Part shown: positions 14,979 to 21,026 of the stretch, piece after piece
How positions within the stretch are numbered: the stretch's first letter is position 1
Layout: every line of letters starts with the position of its first letter
Origin: an uncultured Anaerolineae bacterium
GTDB taxonomy: Bacteria > Chloroflexota > Anaerolineae > B4-G1 > DUEL01
Assembly (NCBI GenBank): GCA_937942115.1
Contig: CALDFY010000028.1
Location: 1 to 21,026, forward strand
DNA: 21,026 bases
Direction: 5' to 3'
Program-made: the position numbers and the translations under genes
The notes under the pieces: generated by a model
The model's database searches: none
Seen by the model: the letters and a program-made list of their open reading frames with translations, nothing else
What the model was told of the DNA's origin: nothing

Positions 14979-16175
14979 ATGCACATCCTGCTCTTCACCC
15001 AGGTTCTCCCCTATCCCCCCGATAGCGGGCCCAAAATCAAAACCTACCACGTGCTCCGCTACCTGGCCCAGCATCATGTGGTGCACCTGGTCTCTTTTAT
15101 CCGTTCCGGGGCCGAACGGGCGCACATCCCCGTCCTGCGCCAGTACTGCCAGGACGTGCGGACCGTCCCCATCCGCCGCTCCCGCGCCCGGGACGGGCTG
15201 GCCTTCGCCCGGAGCCTGGCCGACGGCCGGCCCTTCCTGGTCGTCCGGGACGATGACCCCCGGATGCACCGGACGGTCGCCGAGGTGATGGCCAGCGCGC
15301 CCATAGATGCCGTCCACGCCGACCAACTCACGATGGCCCAGTATGCCCTGCCGCTGGAGGGCGTCTACCGGGTCCTGGACGCCCACAACGCCGTCTGGAC
15401 GATTTTCCGCCAGATGGCCCGCCGCGCGCCCGCTGGCCCTCGTCGGTGGGCCCTGGACCTGGAGTGGCGCAAGTTGCAGCGGTACGAGGGGGAAATCGGC
15501 CGCCACTTTGACGCCGTCACCGCCGTCAGCGAAGAGGACCGGGAGGCGCTGATAGAGGCTGGCTGTCCCGCGTCCCGCATCACTGTTATCCCCATCGCGG
15601 TGGATACGGAGGAAACCCGGCCGGTGGCGCGCGTCCCTGATGCCCGGGGGATTCTCCACATTGGGACGATGTACTGGCCCCCGAACATAGAGGGCATCCT
15701 GTGGTTTGCCCGGCGGGTCTATCCGTTGATCCGGGAACGGATGCCGGATGCCCCGTTTTTCGTCGTCGGCGCGCGGCCCCCGCAGGAGATCCGCGCGCTG
15801 GAGACGGAGGTGCCGGGGATTCGGGTCACCGGCTACGTGGAGGACCCGACGCCCTACATCCGGGAGAGCGGCGTCTTCATCGTGCCGCTCCACACCGGAA
15901 GCGGGATGCGGGTGAAGATTCTCACCGCCTGGGCCTGGGGGGTCCCTGTGGTCTCCACGTCGGTGGGCTGCGCCGGGATCCCCGTCCATCCGGGGACGGA
16001 CATCCTGGTTGCCGACGGCGAGGCGGAATTTGCCGCCGCCGTCCTGCGGGTACTGGCGGACCGGGAGACGGCGGCGCGTCTGGCCGCGGCGGGCCGCCGG
16101 TACGTGGAGGAACAGTTTGACTGGCGGGTTGTCTGCCAGAAACTGGATGAGGTGTACGTGGGGGTGAGAACGTGA
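14979..16175 (+). CDS. GT4 family glycosyltransferase
   Basis: A 398-residue GT-B enzyme. The N-terminal domain begins MHILLFTQVLPYPPDSG (the PPDSG loop near the acceptor site), and VLDAHN is at 132-137. The C-terminal donor domain has HIGTMYWPPNIEGILWF (227-243), VTGYVED (283-289), and HTGSGMRVKILTAWAWG (305-321) followed by PVVSTSVG, the conserved E/K region of GT4. No membrane segment is evident, so it acts at the cytoplasmic face, adding a sugar from a nucleotide donor to a growing lipid-linked glycan or other acceptor. The sequence resembles the sugar transferases of exopolysaccharide and sorted-protein loci. The frame is open upstream through the repeats, adding 121 spurious residues, but GAGGA and family homology place the start at 14979. 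The stop overlaps the next GTG (GTGA). G+C returns to the high level of 384-5144. Confidence 0.88.
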   Translation: MHILLFTQVLPYPPDSGPKIKTYHVLRYLAQHHVVHLVSFIRSGAERAHIPVLRQYCQDVRTVPIRRSRARDGLAFARSLADGRPFLVVRDDDPRMHRTVAEVMASAPIDAVHADQLTMAQYALPLEGVYRVLDAHNAVWTIFRQMARRAPAGPRRWALDLEWRKLQRYEGEIGRHFDAVTAVSEEDREALIEAGCPASRITVIPIAVDTEETRPVARVPDARGILHIGTMYWPPNIEGILWFARRVYPLIRERMPDAPFFVVGARPPQEIRALETEVPGIRVTGYVEDPTPYIRESGVFIVPLHTGSGMRVKILTAWAWGVPVVSTSVGCAGIPVHPGTDILVADGEAEFAAAVLRVLADRETAARLAAAGRRYVEEQFDWRVVCQKLDEVYVGVRT

Positions 16176-17015
16176 GGCTGAAACAGCGCCTGATCCAGAT
16201 CGGTCAACGGTTGGACCGTCTGGCTGGGAATGTCCCTCTCAGCGTGGCTCTCATCCTGGCGGTGGCTCTCGCGGTGCGCCTGGCCTACCTGACCGTCATC
16301 GTCGGCCTGGGAAGTCCCCCGCCCTACGACGGCATCGGCTACGACATGCTGGCGGTCCACCTGCTGGAGGCAGGGACATATGGGGTGGGGCACCCCACCG
16401 CTTTCCGTCCTCCGGGGTATCCGATATTTCTGACGGGGGTCTATCTGCTCTTCGGTCACTCCTACCCGGCGGTCCGGCTGGTCCAGGCACTGCTGGATAG
16501 TGTGACCTGTCTCCTGGTCTATGCCATTGGGACTTTCGGAGGGGGGCGGGATGCTCCCCGACGAACGGACGTGGGGCGAGGGTGCGCCGGAATGGGGGTG
16601 GATGGGCTGGGAGGGGCTCAGCGAGGTGGAGAGCAGCCGCCGATTTATGGAGCGGGGGCTTTCCTGGATTCGGGAGCATCCGCTGGAATTCGCCGCCCTG
16701 GTGCCGCGAAAACTGCTTCGCCTGTGGTCGCCGACTTCCTTCGGCGTGCAATTTTCCCGCCGGGCCAGCCCCCTGGTGACCGCGGTGGTGCTCCCGCCCT
16801 ATCTGCTGTTCCTGGCGCTGGCTTTCTGGGGGATGTGGCAAACCCGTCGGGGATGGCGGGAGCAGTTTCCCCTTTATGCCCTGATTCTGGGGATCAACGG
16901 GCTGGTGGCCATCACGTATGGGGCCACCCGCTACAGGATCGCGATGGCCCCGGCCCTGTGCCTGTATGCGGCGGTGACCCTGGAGGCGCGGCTTTCGGGA
17001 GGGGGCAACAAATGA
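16172..17015 (+). pseudogene. GT39-like membrane glycosyltransferase, frameshifted and internally deleted
   Basis: The first part (frame of 16172) has a membrane helix and the GT-C loop PPPYDGIGYDML (49-60), then AFRPPGYPIF and a second helix up to LLVYAIG near 16530. Homology then stops in that frame, and residues become G/R/A-rich. It resumes in the frame of 16521 with DERTWGEGAPEWGW, then SWIREHPLEFAAL and two more helices, ending at the TGA at 17013-17015. The combined product would be about 280 residues, whereas relatives are normally 400-550. The central helices therefore appear to be missing as well as the frame broken. The junction is near a GGGGGGCGGG run at 16541-16550. It overlaps the GT4 stop (GTGA). 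An assembly or sequencing error at the G-run could explain the shift but not the missing middle. Confidence 0.75.
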
Positions 17016-17016
17016 C

Positions 17017-17045
17017 ACACGGGGTGGCGATTTGCCACCCCGTGT
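17017..17045. terminator. Bidirectional terminator hairpin between convergent genes
   Basis: ACACGGGGTGGC and GCCACCCCGTGT form a perfect 12-bp stem around a GATTT loop. It begins 2 bases after the plus-strand stop and lies 7 bases beyond the minus-strand stop at 17052. No U-run is seen on either side, so it is a strong hairpin of the non-canonical kind. Confidence 0.75.
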
Positions 17046-17051
17046 ATCCCG

Positions 17052-17321
17052 CTATCCCACCGCCACCGGAGGATGCGCGCGGGCGCGCCGCCGGAGGATC
17101 AGAAAGGCGGTCAGTCCGGCTACGGAGGCCACCGAACCGGCGACCGCCGCTCCCACCAATAGGATGCGCCGCAGGCGATGGGCGCGCTGATATTGTCGCC
17201 GCGCCGCCTCTATCAGTTCCGCTTTGAGACTGCGGGTAAAGGCCGGGGGCGGTTCCACCGGCACCAGCCACCGCTGGAGCCGCTCGCTGATCCGAACCAG
17301 TGTCGCTTCTTGCTCCTCCAT
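17052..17321 (-). CDS. Small single-pass membrane protein, putative anti-sigma factor
   Basis: An 89-residue protein. A soluble N-terminal half (about 1-50) contains a PVEPPPAFTRSLKAELIEAA segment, the type of P-x-P then amphipathic helix seen in small anti-sigma proteins of this phylum. One membrane helix (about 53-76) and a short basic tail RRRARAH follow. There is no zinc-binding HxxxCxxC motif. The gene starts in a TAATG overlap with the sigma factor stop, so the two are co-translated. Sigma/anti-sigma pairs are usually arranged this way, with the soluble part holding the sigma factor at the membrane. Sequence alone does not prove binding; the assignment rests on position and architecture. 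Confidence 0.7.
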   Translation of the reverse strand: MEEQEATLVRISERLQRWLVPVEPPPAFTRSLKAELIEAARRQYQRAHRLRRILLVGAAVAGSVASVAGLTAFLILRRRARAHPPVAVG

Positions 17322-17899
17322 TACTCCATTCCTTCCAGATTCTTCTTTAATTCCAGCAGGGTGCGGTGGTAGAGGGACTTGATGGCCCCCTCGCTTCGCC
17401 CCATAATGGCCCCGATCTGCGCGTTGGACATCCCCTCCACAAATTTCAGGATCAACAATTCCTGTCGGTCCGGGGCCAGCGCCCGAAAGGCCTCTCTCAA
17501 TCTTTCTCGCTCCTCCTCCTCTTCCAGCACCTCCTGGGGATTGCTCTCCTCGGTGTGGGTAACTACGCGGTCCAGCGCAACAACGGGGTGCCGGCGGCGA
17601 TCCCGCTGCCAGTTGACGACGATGTTATGAGCAATCCGGTAGAGCCAGGCGCTGAAGGGGAGTCCCCGTTCCTGATAGCGGGGAAGGTGCTCCAATGCCC
17701 GGTAAAACGTGCGGGCGGTCAGGTCTTCAGCGTCCTGAGGGTTCCCGGTGCGGTAATACAGGTAGCGGTAAATCTGGGCGACGTACCGCTCGTAGAGCAA
17801 GCCGAAGGCCTCGGGGTCCCGTCTGGCCCGCTCCACCAGTTCCCGCTCGTCGCCGGGAGGACGGTCCGACCGAGCAACGTTCTCCACTAATGGAAACAC
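17321..17899 (-). CDS. ECF-type RNA polymerase sigma factor (sigma-70 family)
   Basis: 192 residues, the normal size for an ECF sigma factor. Region 2 spans about 29-101 (AFGLLYERYVAQIYRYLYYR, then DAEDLTARTFYRALE and FSAWLYRIAHN), which contacts the -10 element and core polymerase. Region 4 spans about 131-186 (LREAFRALAPDRQELLILKF, then the helix-turn-helix around NAQIGAIMGRSEGAIKSLYHR), which reads the -35 element. The linker carries an acidic EEEEERERL stretch. The GTG start is set by GAGGAGA on the minus strand (17911-17905) with a 5-base spacer. It lies 10 bases after the TPR gene stop and overlaps the small membrane protein start, so it is the middle gene of a three-gene operon. Its regulon is unknown. 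It could control the surface-glycan genes, but no matching promoter was identified. Confidence 0.93.
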   Translation of the reverse strand: MFPLVENVARSDRPPGDERELVERARRDPEAFGLLYERYVAQIYRYLYYRTGNPQDAEDLTARTFYRALEHLPRYQERGLPFSAWLYRIAHNIVVNWQRDRRRHPVVALDRVVTHTEESNPQEVLEEEEERERLREAFRALAPDRQELLILKFVEGMSNAQIGAIMGRSEGAIKSLYHRTLLELKKNLEGME

Positions 17900-17904
17900 C
17901 GTTC

Positions 17905-17911
17905 TCTCCTC
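17905..17911 (-). promoter_or_regulatory. Ribosome binding site fixing the GTG start of the sigma factor
   Basis: GAGGAGA on the minus strand, 5 bases before the GTG at 17899. It overlaps the TPR gene stop codon (17912-17910), consistent with translational coupling. Confidence 0.75.
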
Positions 17912-19223
17912 ACGGTTGCGGCGCTTCAGCCCGCTGGAGGACTGCCTGAACCTCGGGTTGGGAGAGGAAACGGGACCGGAGGGTGGGGTCGCTCAAGGGG
18001 TCGGCGATTTGATGGATGAAATCGGCCGCAATGCGAAAGTGGACTTGCGCGATCTGAGGGTCGTCGGTGGCTCTTCCCAGGGCCGCGTGGAGTTGCCAGA
18101 GGAGCCAGCGGCTGGGGATGGCGTGGGCATGTCCCAGGGCGGCCTGCAGGACCCTCTGGGCCGTTGATCGATCTCCTCTGGCCAGATACGCTCGTCCCTG
18201 CAACAACTGGGCCCGGGCGGCGTGCAGTTCGCTACGGACCGCAGTTGCCTCGTCGGCCAGTTCTCCGGCAATGGCCAGGGCCCGATCCACCTCGCCCTGC
18301 CGCAGAAACGCATCGCCCAGGTCGTAGAGGGCCTGCAATGCCAGGTCTTTATCCCGAATCGCCCGTGCCCGGGATAGGGCCTGATTCAGGGCCATCATCG
18401 CTTCGCTGTATCGTCCCAGGAGGAGCATATCCACCCCGATGTTGCGGGTGATGTCTATGGAGATGCGGTCGGCCCCGGATTGCACCGCCAGACGGAAGGC
18501 TTCTTCGTGATACAGAAGCGCCCGCTCCATGTCGCGCAGTTCCTGATAGAGTTCCCCCACGTTATTCAGGGCCGCAGCGGTCCGCTGGTCGTCTTGCAGA
18601 GAGCGGAAACATTTCAGGGCGTCCTCGTAAGATCGGATAGCCTCTTCCACCTGTCCGGCGAAGTCGTACGCAATCCCCAGTCCCAGCAGAGCCCGGCCCA
18701 ATTCATACAAATCCGGCGTGCGTTGCAGCGCGCTTCGGGCCTGGTTCAGGGTGCGGATGGCGTCCTCCACCCGGCCCTGTTTCCAGCGGAGGTTCCCCAA
18801 CCCGATCCAGGCCCGGATGCGGGAGATGTCGCTTCTGCTGGCCTCCGCTTCCTGAAGGGCGGTCCGGTATTCCTCCTCGGCGGCATCGTACGCCCCCATC
18901 CCGCTGTGACAATCCGCGATGCCGACCAGCGCCTCCGCCCGTTGGACCGGATCGGTGGCCTGGTCCCGAACCGTCTGGAAGTCGGAGAGGGCGGCGTAAT
19001 CTCCCATCAGGAACCGGGCACGCCCGCGCTGCAGCAGAAGGTCCCAGCGCAGATGTTCCTGCTCTGGGGAAGGGGGAAGGGCATCTAACCGGTTCAGGCC
19101 ATCGGTTGCCAGTTGGACGGCCTGCTGGTAGTGCCCGCTGGTGGTCTCTTCCCGGGCCTTTCGCAGCAGTTGCTGGATGTTTTGGGACGGGGTGATCGGG
19201 TTGATAGGAGGTGGGAAATCCAT
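17910..19223 (-). CDS. TPR-repeat protein, first gene of the sigma-factor operon
   Basis: A 437-residue all-helical protein with no signal peptide or membrane segment. About eight to ten tetratricopeptide units run from residue 19 to 400. Clear examples are AYDAAEEEYRTALQEAE (111-127), QVEEAIRSYEDALKCF (191-206), DMERALLYHEEAFRLAV (231-247) and RYSEAMMALNQALSRAR (271-287). The tail FIHQIADPL-LRSRFLSQPEVQAVL resembles the ends of TPR domains in large Chloroflexota regulators and cyclases, but no catalytic or DNA-binding domain is attached. It is likely a cytoplasmic protein-interaction scaffold; being co-transcribed with an ECF sigma factor, it may sense or relay the signal. The ATG at 19223 has AGGAGGGG just upstream; the frame stays open for 381 more codons opposite another gene, which I judge spurious. 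Confidence 0.88.
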   Translation of the reverse strand: MDFPPPINPITPSQNIQQLLRKAREETTSGHYQQAVQLATDGLNRLDALPPSPEQEHLRWDLLLQRGRARFLMGDYAALSDFQTVRDQATDPVQRAEALVGIADCHSGMGAYDAAEEEYRTALQEAEASRSDISRIRAWIGLGNLRWKQGRVEDAIRTLNQARSALQRTPDLYELGRALLGLGIAYDFAGQVEEAIRSYEDALKCFRSLQDDQRTAAALNNVGELYQELRDMERALLYHEEAFRLAVQSGADRISIDITRNIGVDMLLLGRYSEAMMALNQALSRARAIRDKDLALQALYDLGDAFLRQGEVDRALAIAGELADEATAVRSELHAARAQLLQGRAYLARGDRSTAQRVLQAALGHAHAIPSRWLLWQLHAALGRATDDPQIAQVHFRIAADFIHQIADPLSDPTLRSRFLSQPEVQAVLQRAEAPQP

Positions 19224-19225
19224 CG

Positions 19226-19233
19226 CCCCTCCT
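19226..19233 (-). promoter_or_regulatory. Ribosome binding site of the TPR gene
   Basis: AGGAGGGG on the minus strand, directly upstream of the ATG at 19223. Together with the promoter at 19285-19313 it rules out the 381-residue N-terminal extension of the open frame. Confidence 0.8.
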
Positions 19234-19252
19234 TTGAGGGCTTGCCGGAAAA

Positions 19253-19266
19253 CGCTATGGATAGCG
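19253..19266. promoter_or_regulatory. 14-bp palindrome in the TPR-operon leader
   Basis: CGCTAT-GG-ATAGCG is a perfect 6-bp inverted repeat. It lies 19-32 bases downstream of the -10 box of the TPR promoter, inside the predicted leader. The position fits a repressor operator, but the site is short. Confidence 0.35.
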
Positions 19267-19284
19267 GCATCTCCCTTTGTGCCG

Positions 19285-19313
19285 ATTATAGACCGGTCGG
19301 GCTTCTTCGTCAA
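19285..19313 (-). promoter_or_regulatory. Near-consensus sigma-70 promoter for the TPR-sigma-anti-sigma operon
   Basis: On the minus strand TTGACG (19313-19308) is followed by exactly 17 bases and a perfect TATAAT (19290-19285). Transcription would begin near 19278, giving a leader of about 55 bases. The strength suggests housekeeping-sigma control rather than autoregulation by the ECF factor alone. Confidence 0.8.
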
Positions 19314-19326
19314 CTCGTTGTCGGCC

Positions 19327-19354
19327 TTGTCTCTCTCCCGTTTTGTTGTATACT
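19327..19354 (+). promoter_or_regulatory. Divergent promoter for the AlbA_2/HATPase gene
   Basis: TTGTCT (19327-19332), 16 bases, then TATACT (19349-19354). The predicted transcript start near 19361 falls after an in-frame ATG at 19359, supporting the start at 19392. It is back to back with the TPR promoter; the -35 boxes are 13 bases apart. Confidence 0.55.
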
Positions 19355-19391
19355 GGGAATGGAATCCGGAGGAGCGCGGGAAGGAATCAGC

Positions 19392-20756
19392 ATGTGGGGA
19401 GACCTGGTCAAACGGGGGTCCGGCCAACTGGTAGCCCTGATGCCGGAGCCGGATGCGGACCTGCTGGCCGAGACCATCGTAGCCTTCGCCAACGCCGACG
19501 GGGGGACGGTGGTCCTGGGGATAGACGAGACCGGCCGGTCCACCGGCACCATCTATCCGGAAGAGGTGGATGCTCTGCTCCGGGATGCCCTGCGGGAGTG
19601 CCGTCCTCCCCTGGAGGTGGAATGTCAGCAGGAGGAGGTCGCCGGAGGGTTCGTATTCTATGTGCGCGTTCCCCGGAGCACGGAACTCCACAGCCTCTCC
19701 GATGGACGGGTGGTCATCCGGCGGATGGGGGAGAACCGTCCCCTTTCGGGCGAGGAGATTCGCCACCTGGCCGCGACCAAGTCCAGCGGAGATTACGAAA
19801 TGCAGATTGTCGCTGGGGCCCGACGGGAGGACCTGGACGATGATGTGATCGGGGAATTCCTCCAGCGATGGCAGGAGAAGCAACGCCGGCCCTGGACGCG
19901 CGCCCCGGAGGAGTTGCTGCTCCAGATCGGAGCGCTGGACGAAGACGGGCATCCGACCGTCGCCGGCATCCTCCTCTTCGGCCGGGAGCCGCAGGTCTTC
20001 CTTCCCCAGAGCGGGCTGGTATTTGTGAAGTTTCTGGGGAGCGAGCCGCGCGGGGAGGGGGGAGAAGCGGGCTACGGCCGACGGGAGAACATCGTCGGCC
20101 CGCTGGCCCGCATCATCCAGCGGACCTGGACGGTGATTATGGAGGAGATGCGGACGGGCGCTGTGGTCAAGGGATTGGAGCGGGTGGAGCAGACCGAATA
20201 CCCACCCGCCGCCGTCCGCGAGGCCCTGGTCAACGCGGTGGCCCACCGGGATTACCGCCTGCGGGGGCGGCGGATTGAAGTGCGCATGTTCACCGACCGG
20301 ATGGAAATCATCAGTCCGGGGGGACTCCCGGGCTACATCACCCTGGATAACATCGTGGAGGAGCACTTCTCCCGCAACCCGCGCATTGTGGGCGCGCTCT
20401 ACTATTGGGGATACATTGAAGAACTGGGGCTGGGGATAGACCTGATGATTGAGGAGATGACGGCGGCCGGGTTGCCGCCGCCGCAGTTTCGGGCAGAGCC
20501 GTATCTGTTCAGCGTGACGCTATATAACCGGCAGGAGCGCCCTCCGATGGCCCAGTGGCAGCGGACGATGAACGAGCGCCAGGTGAAGGCGCTGGAGTAC
20601 ATCCGGCGGTACGGGCGGATCACCAATCGGGAGTACCAGGTCATCTGCCCCCACGTCAGTCCGGAGACGCTGCGGCTGGACCTGGCGGACCTGGTGGAGA
20701 AAGGGGTGCTGCTGAAAGTGGGGGATAAGAAGGGGACGTATTATATTCTCAAGTAG
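19392..20756 (+). CDS. AlbA_2 plus HATPase_c_4 domain protein (putative ATP-binding transcriptional regulator)
   Basis: A 454-residue soluble protein. Residues about 10-125 form an AlbA_2 (Schlafen-like) domain, with LLAETIVAFANADGGTVVLGID at 24-45. Residues about 265-380 form a GHKL ATPase: REALVNAVAHRDY (276-288, N box), DRMEIISPGGLP (302-313, G1 box) and EELGLGIDLMI (343-353). The C-terminal 50 residues (from ERQVKALEYIRRYGRITNREY) look like a winged helix. Such proteins are often annotated as RecG-like or as transcriptional regulators, but they have no helicase motifs; DNA or RNA binding controlled by ATP is the usual guess. The ATG at 19392 has GGGAAGGA 6 bases upstream. The N-terminal domain lacks a clear E-x-EFK opening, so it begins slightly short. 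It is transcribed divergently from the TPR operon and could regulate the shared promoter region. Confidence 0.85.
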   Translation: MWGDLVKRGSGQLVALMPEPDADLLAETIVAFANADGGTVVLGIDETGRSTGTIYPEEVDALLRDALRECRPPLEVECQQEEVAGGFVFYVRVPRSTELHSLSDGRVVIRRMGENRPLSGEEIRHLAATKSSGDYEMQIVAGARREDLDDDVIGEFLQRWQEKQRRPWTRAPEELLLQIGALDEDGHPTVAGILLFGREPQVFLPQSGLVFVKFLGSEPRGEGGEAGYGRRENIVGPLARIIQRTWTVIMEEMRTGAVVKGLERVEQTEYPPAAVREALVNAVAHRDYRLRGRRIEVRMFTDRMEIISPGGLPGYITLDNIVEEHFSRNPRIVGALYYWGYIEELGLGIDLMIEEMTAAGLPPPQFRAEPYLFSVTLYNRQERPPMAQWQRTMNERQVKALEYIRRYGRITNREYQVICPHVSPETLRLDLADLVEKGVLLKVGDKKGTYYILK

Positions 20757-20765
20757 ACGAGGTGT

Positions 20766-20792
20766 GTAGGGACAACCCTTGCGGTTGCCTCC
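20766..20792 (+). repeat. 27-bp hairpin repeat, copy 1
   Basis: Begins GTAGGGACAACC and ends GGTTGCCTCC. It matches copy 2 (20918-20944) at 24 of 27 positions, though its own stem is imperfect (5 bp plus mismatches). It lies 9 bases after the AlbA_2 gene stop and may aid termination. Confidence 0.7.
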
Positions 20793-20883
20793 AGGCGCTG
20801 ACGGAAAGTCTGCCTCTCTGGGCCTTCGGCTCGGTGGCTCCCTCCGTTCGCAACCAGGGCGGCCTGCGCTGACCTCCTGAGAA

Positions 20884-20907
20884 GGGCGTCAACGCAGGTT
20901 GACGCCC
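20884..20907. repeat. Perfect 10-bp hairpin
   Basis: GGGCGTCAAC, loop GCAG, GTTGACGCCC. It lies between the two copies of the 27-bp repeat. There is no T-run, so it is a stable hairpin of unknown role, probably part of the repeat unit. Confidence 0.7.
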
Positions 20908-20917
20908 AGCGCAAAGC

Positions 20918-20944
20918 GTAGGGGCAACCCTCGCGGTTGCCCCC
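20918..20944 (+). repeat. 27-bp hairpin repeat, copy 2
   Basis: GTAGGGGCAACC ... GGTTGCCCCC with a perfect 9-bp stem (GGGGCAACC/GGTTGCCCC) and CTCGC loop. The direct orientation matches copy 1. Similar GGGCAACC/GGTTGCCC hairpins are familiar as dispersed intergenic repeats in Chloroflexota-like genomes. Confidence 0.75.
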
Positions 20945-20951
20945 AGGGGAG

Positions 20952-20968
20952 GCCGATTTCCCATCGGC
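20952..20968. repeat. 6-bp hairpin
   Basis: GCCGAT, loop TTCCC, ATCGGC, 7 bases after the second 27-bp repeat. It is likely part of the same compound repeat. Confidence 0.5.
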
Positions 20969-21026
20969 GCCCGAGGCGGCGGGAAGCGGAGAGCCGAAGC
21001 CAGCCTTAAGTTAACGCCTATGCCCC

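Larger units (their letters stand above)
20757..21026. other. Non-coding region with hairpin repeats
   Basis: No convincing gene. A short open frame on the minus strand (20749-20964) follows the repeats and has no recognisable features. The region holds two copies of a 27-bp hairpin repeat and two other strong inverted repeats, listed separately. The window ends before the next gene. Confidence 0.6.

Noticed and set aside
19224..20366. 381-residue N-terminal extension of the TPR open frame
   Set aside because: It runs antisense to the AlbA_2/HATPase gene. A strong ribosome binding site and near-consensus promoter place the start at 19223.
20749..20964. 71-residue minus-strand frame at the right end
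   Set aside because: It lies wholly within hairpin repeats and lacks any protein-like features.

Overview
This is a GC-rich bacterial window with the look of an uncultured member of the Chloroflexota (Anaerolineae-like). That placement is inference. It rests on Pro/Thr-rich linkers in surface proteins, several large GT-C type membrane glycosyltransferases in series, and an ECF sigma factor with a TPR partner. No rRNA, tRNA, CRISPR array or intact transposase gene was found.

Layout. (1) 1-5144, plus strand: the 3' end of a secreted or surface protein gene, then three overlapping genes for multi-pass GT-C-like membrane proteins. A 140-bp palindromic repeat element sits in frame at the junction of the first two membrane genes. 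(2) 5164-11348, plus strand: a sugar-nucleotide cassette with visibly lower G+C. It holds a hexapeptide N-acetyltransferase, a PLP sugar aminotransferase, a Gfo/Idh/MocA 3-dehydrogenase, a GT2 glycosyltransferase, a UDP-GlcNAc 2-epimerase and an FAD oxidoreductase. Together the dehydrogenase, aminotransferase, acetyltransferase and epimerase would make a 2,3-diacetamido-2,3-dideoxy hexose nucleotide (manno form). The UDP-GlcNAc 6-dehydrogenase (WbpA type) needed for the uronic acid version is absent. (3) 11387-14608: another GT-C protein and a secreted Asp-box beta-propeller protein with a C-terminal membrane anchor. (4) 14610-17015: four tandem copies of the 77-bp core of the repeat seen at 2.1 kb, then a GT4 glycosyltransferase and a broken GT-C gene. 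(5) 17052-19223, minus strand: an operon of TPR protein, ECF sigma factor and small membrane protein behind a near-consensus promoter. (6) 19392-20756, plus strand: an AlbA_2/HATPase_c_4 regulator-like protein transcribed divergently from the operon. (7) 20757-21026: no gene, only hairpin-forming repeats.

Taken together, regions 1-4 look like a cell-surface glycan or glycoprotein locus. Cytoplasmic enzymes make an unusual amino sugar, GT2 and GT4 enzymes transfer sugars to cytoplasmic-side acceptors, and GT-C proteins transfer sugars from polyprenyl carriers on the outer face. The surface proteins are possible acceptors. No flippase, oligosaccharyltransferase or priming transferase is in the window. 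The most unusual structure is the palindromic repeat family: one copy rewrites the C-terminus of a membrane protein while keeping an ATGA stop/start overlap, and four copies form a tandem array upstream of the GT4 gene.
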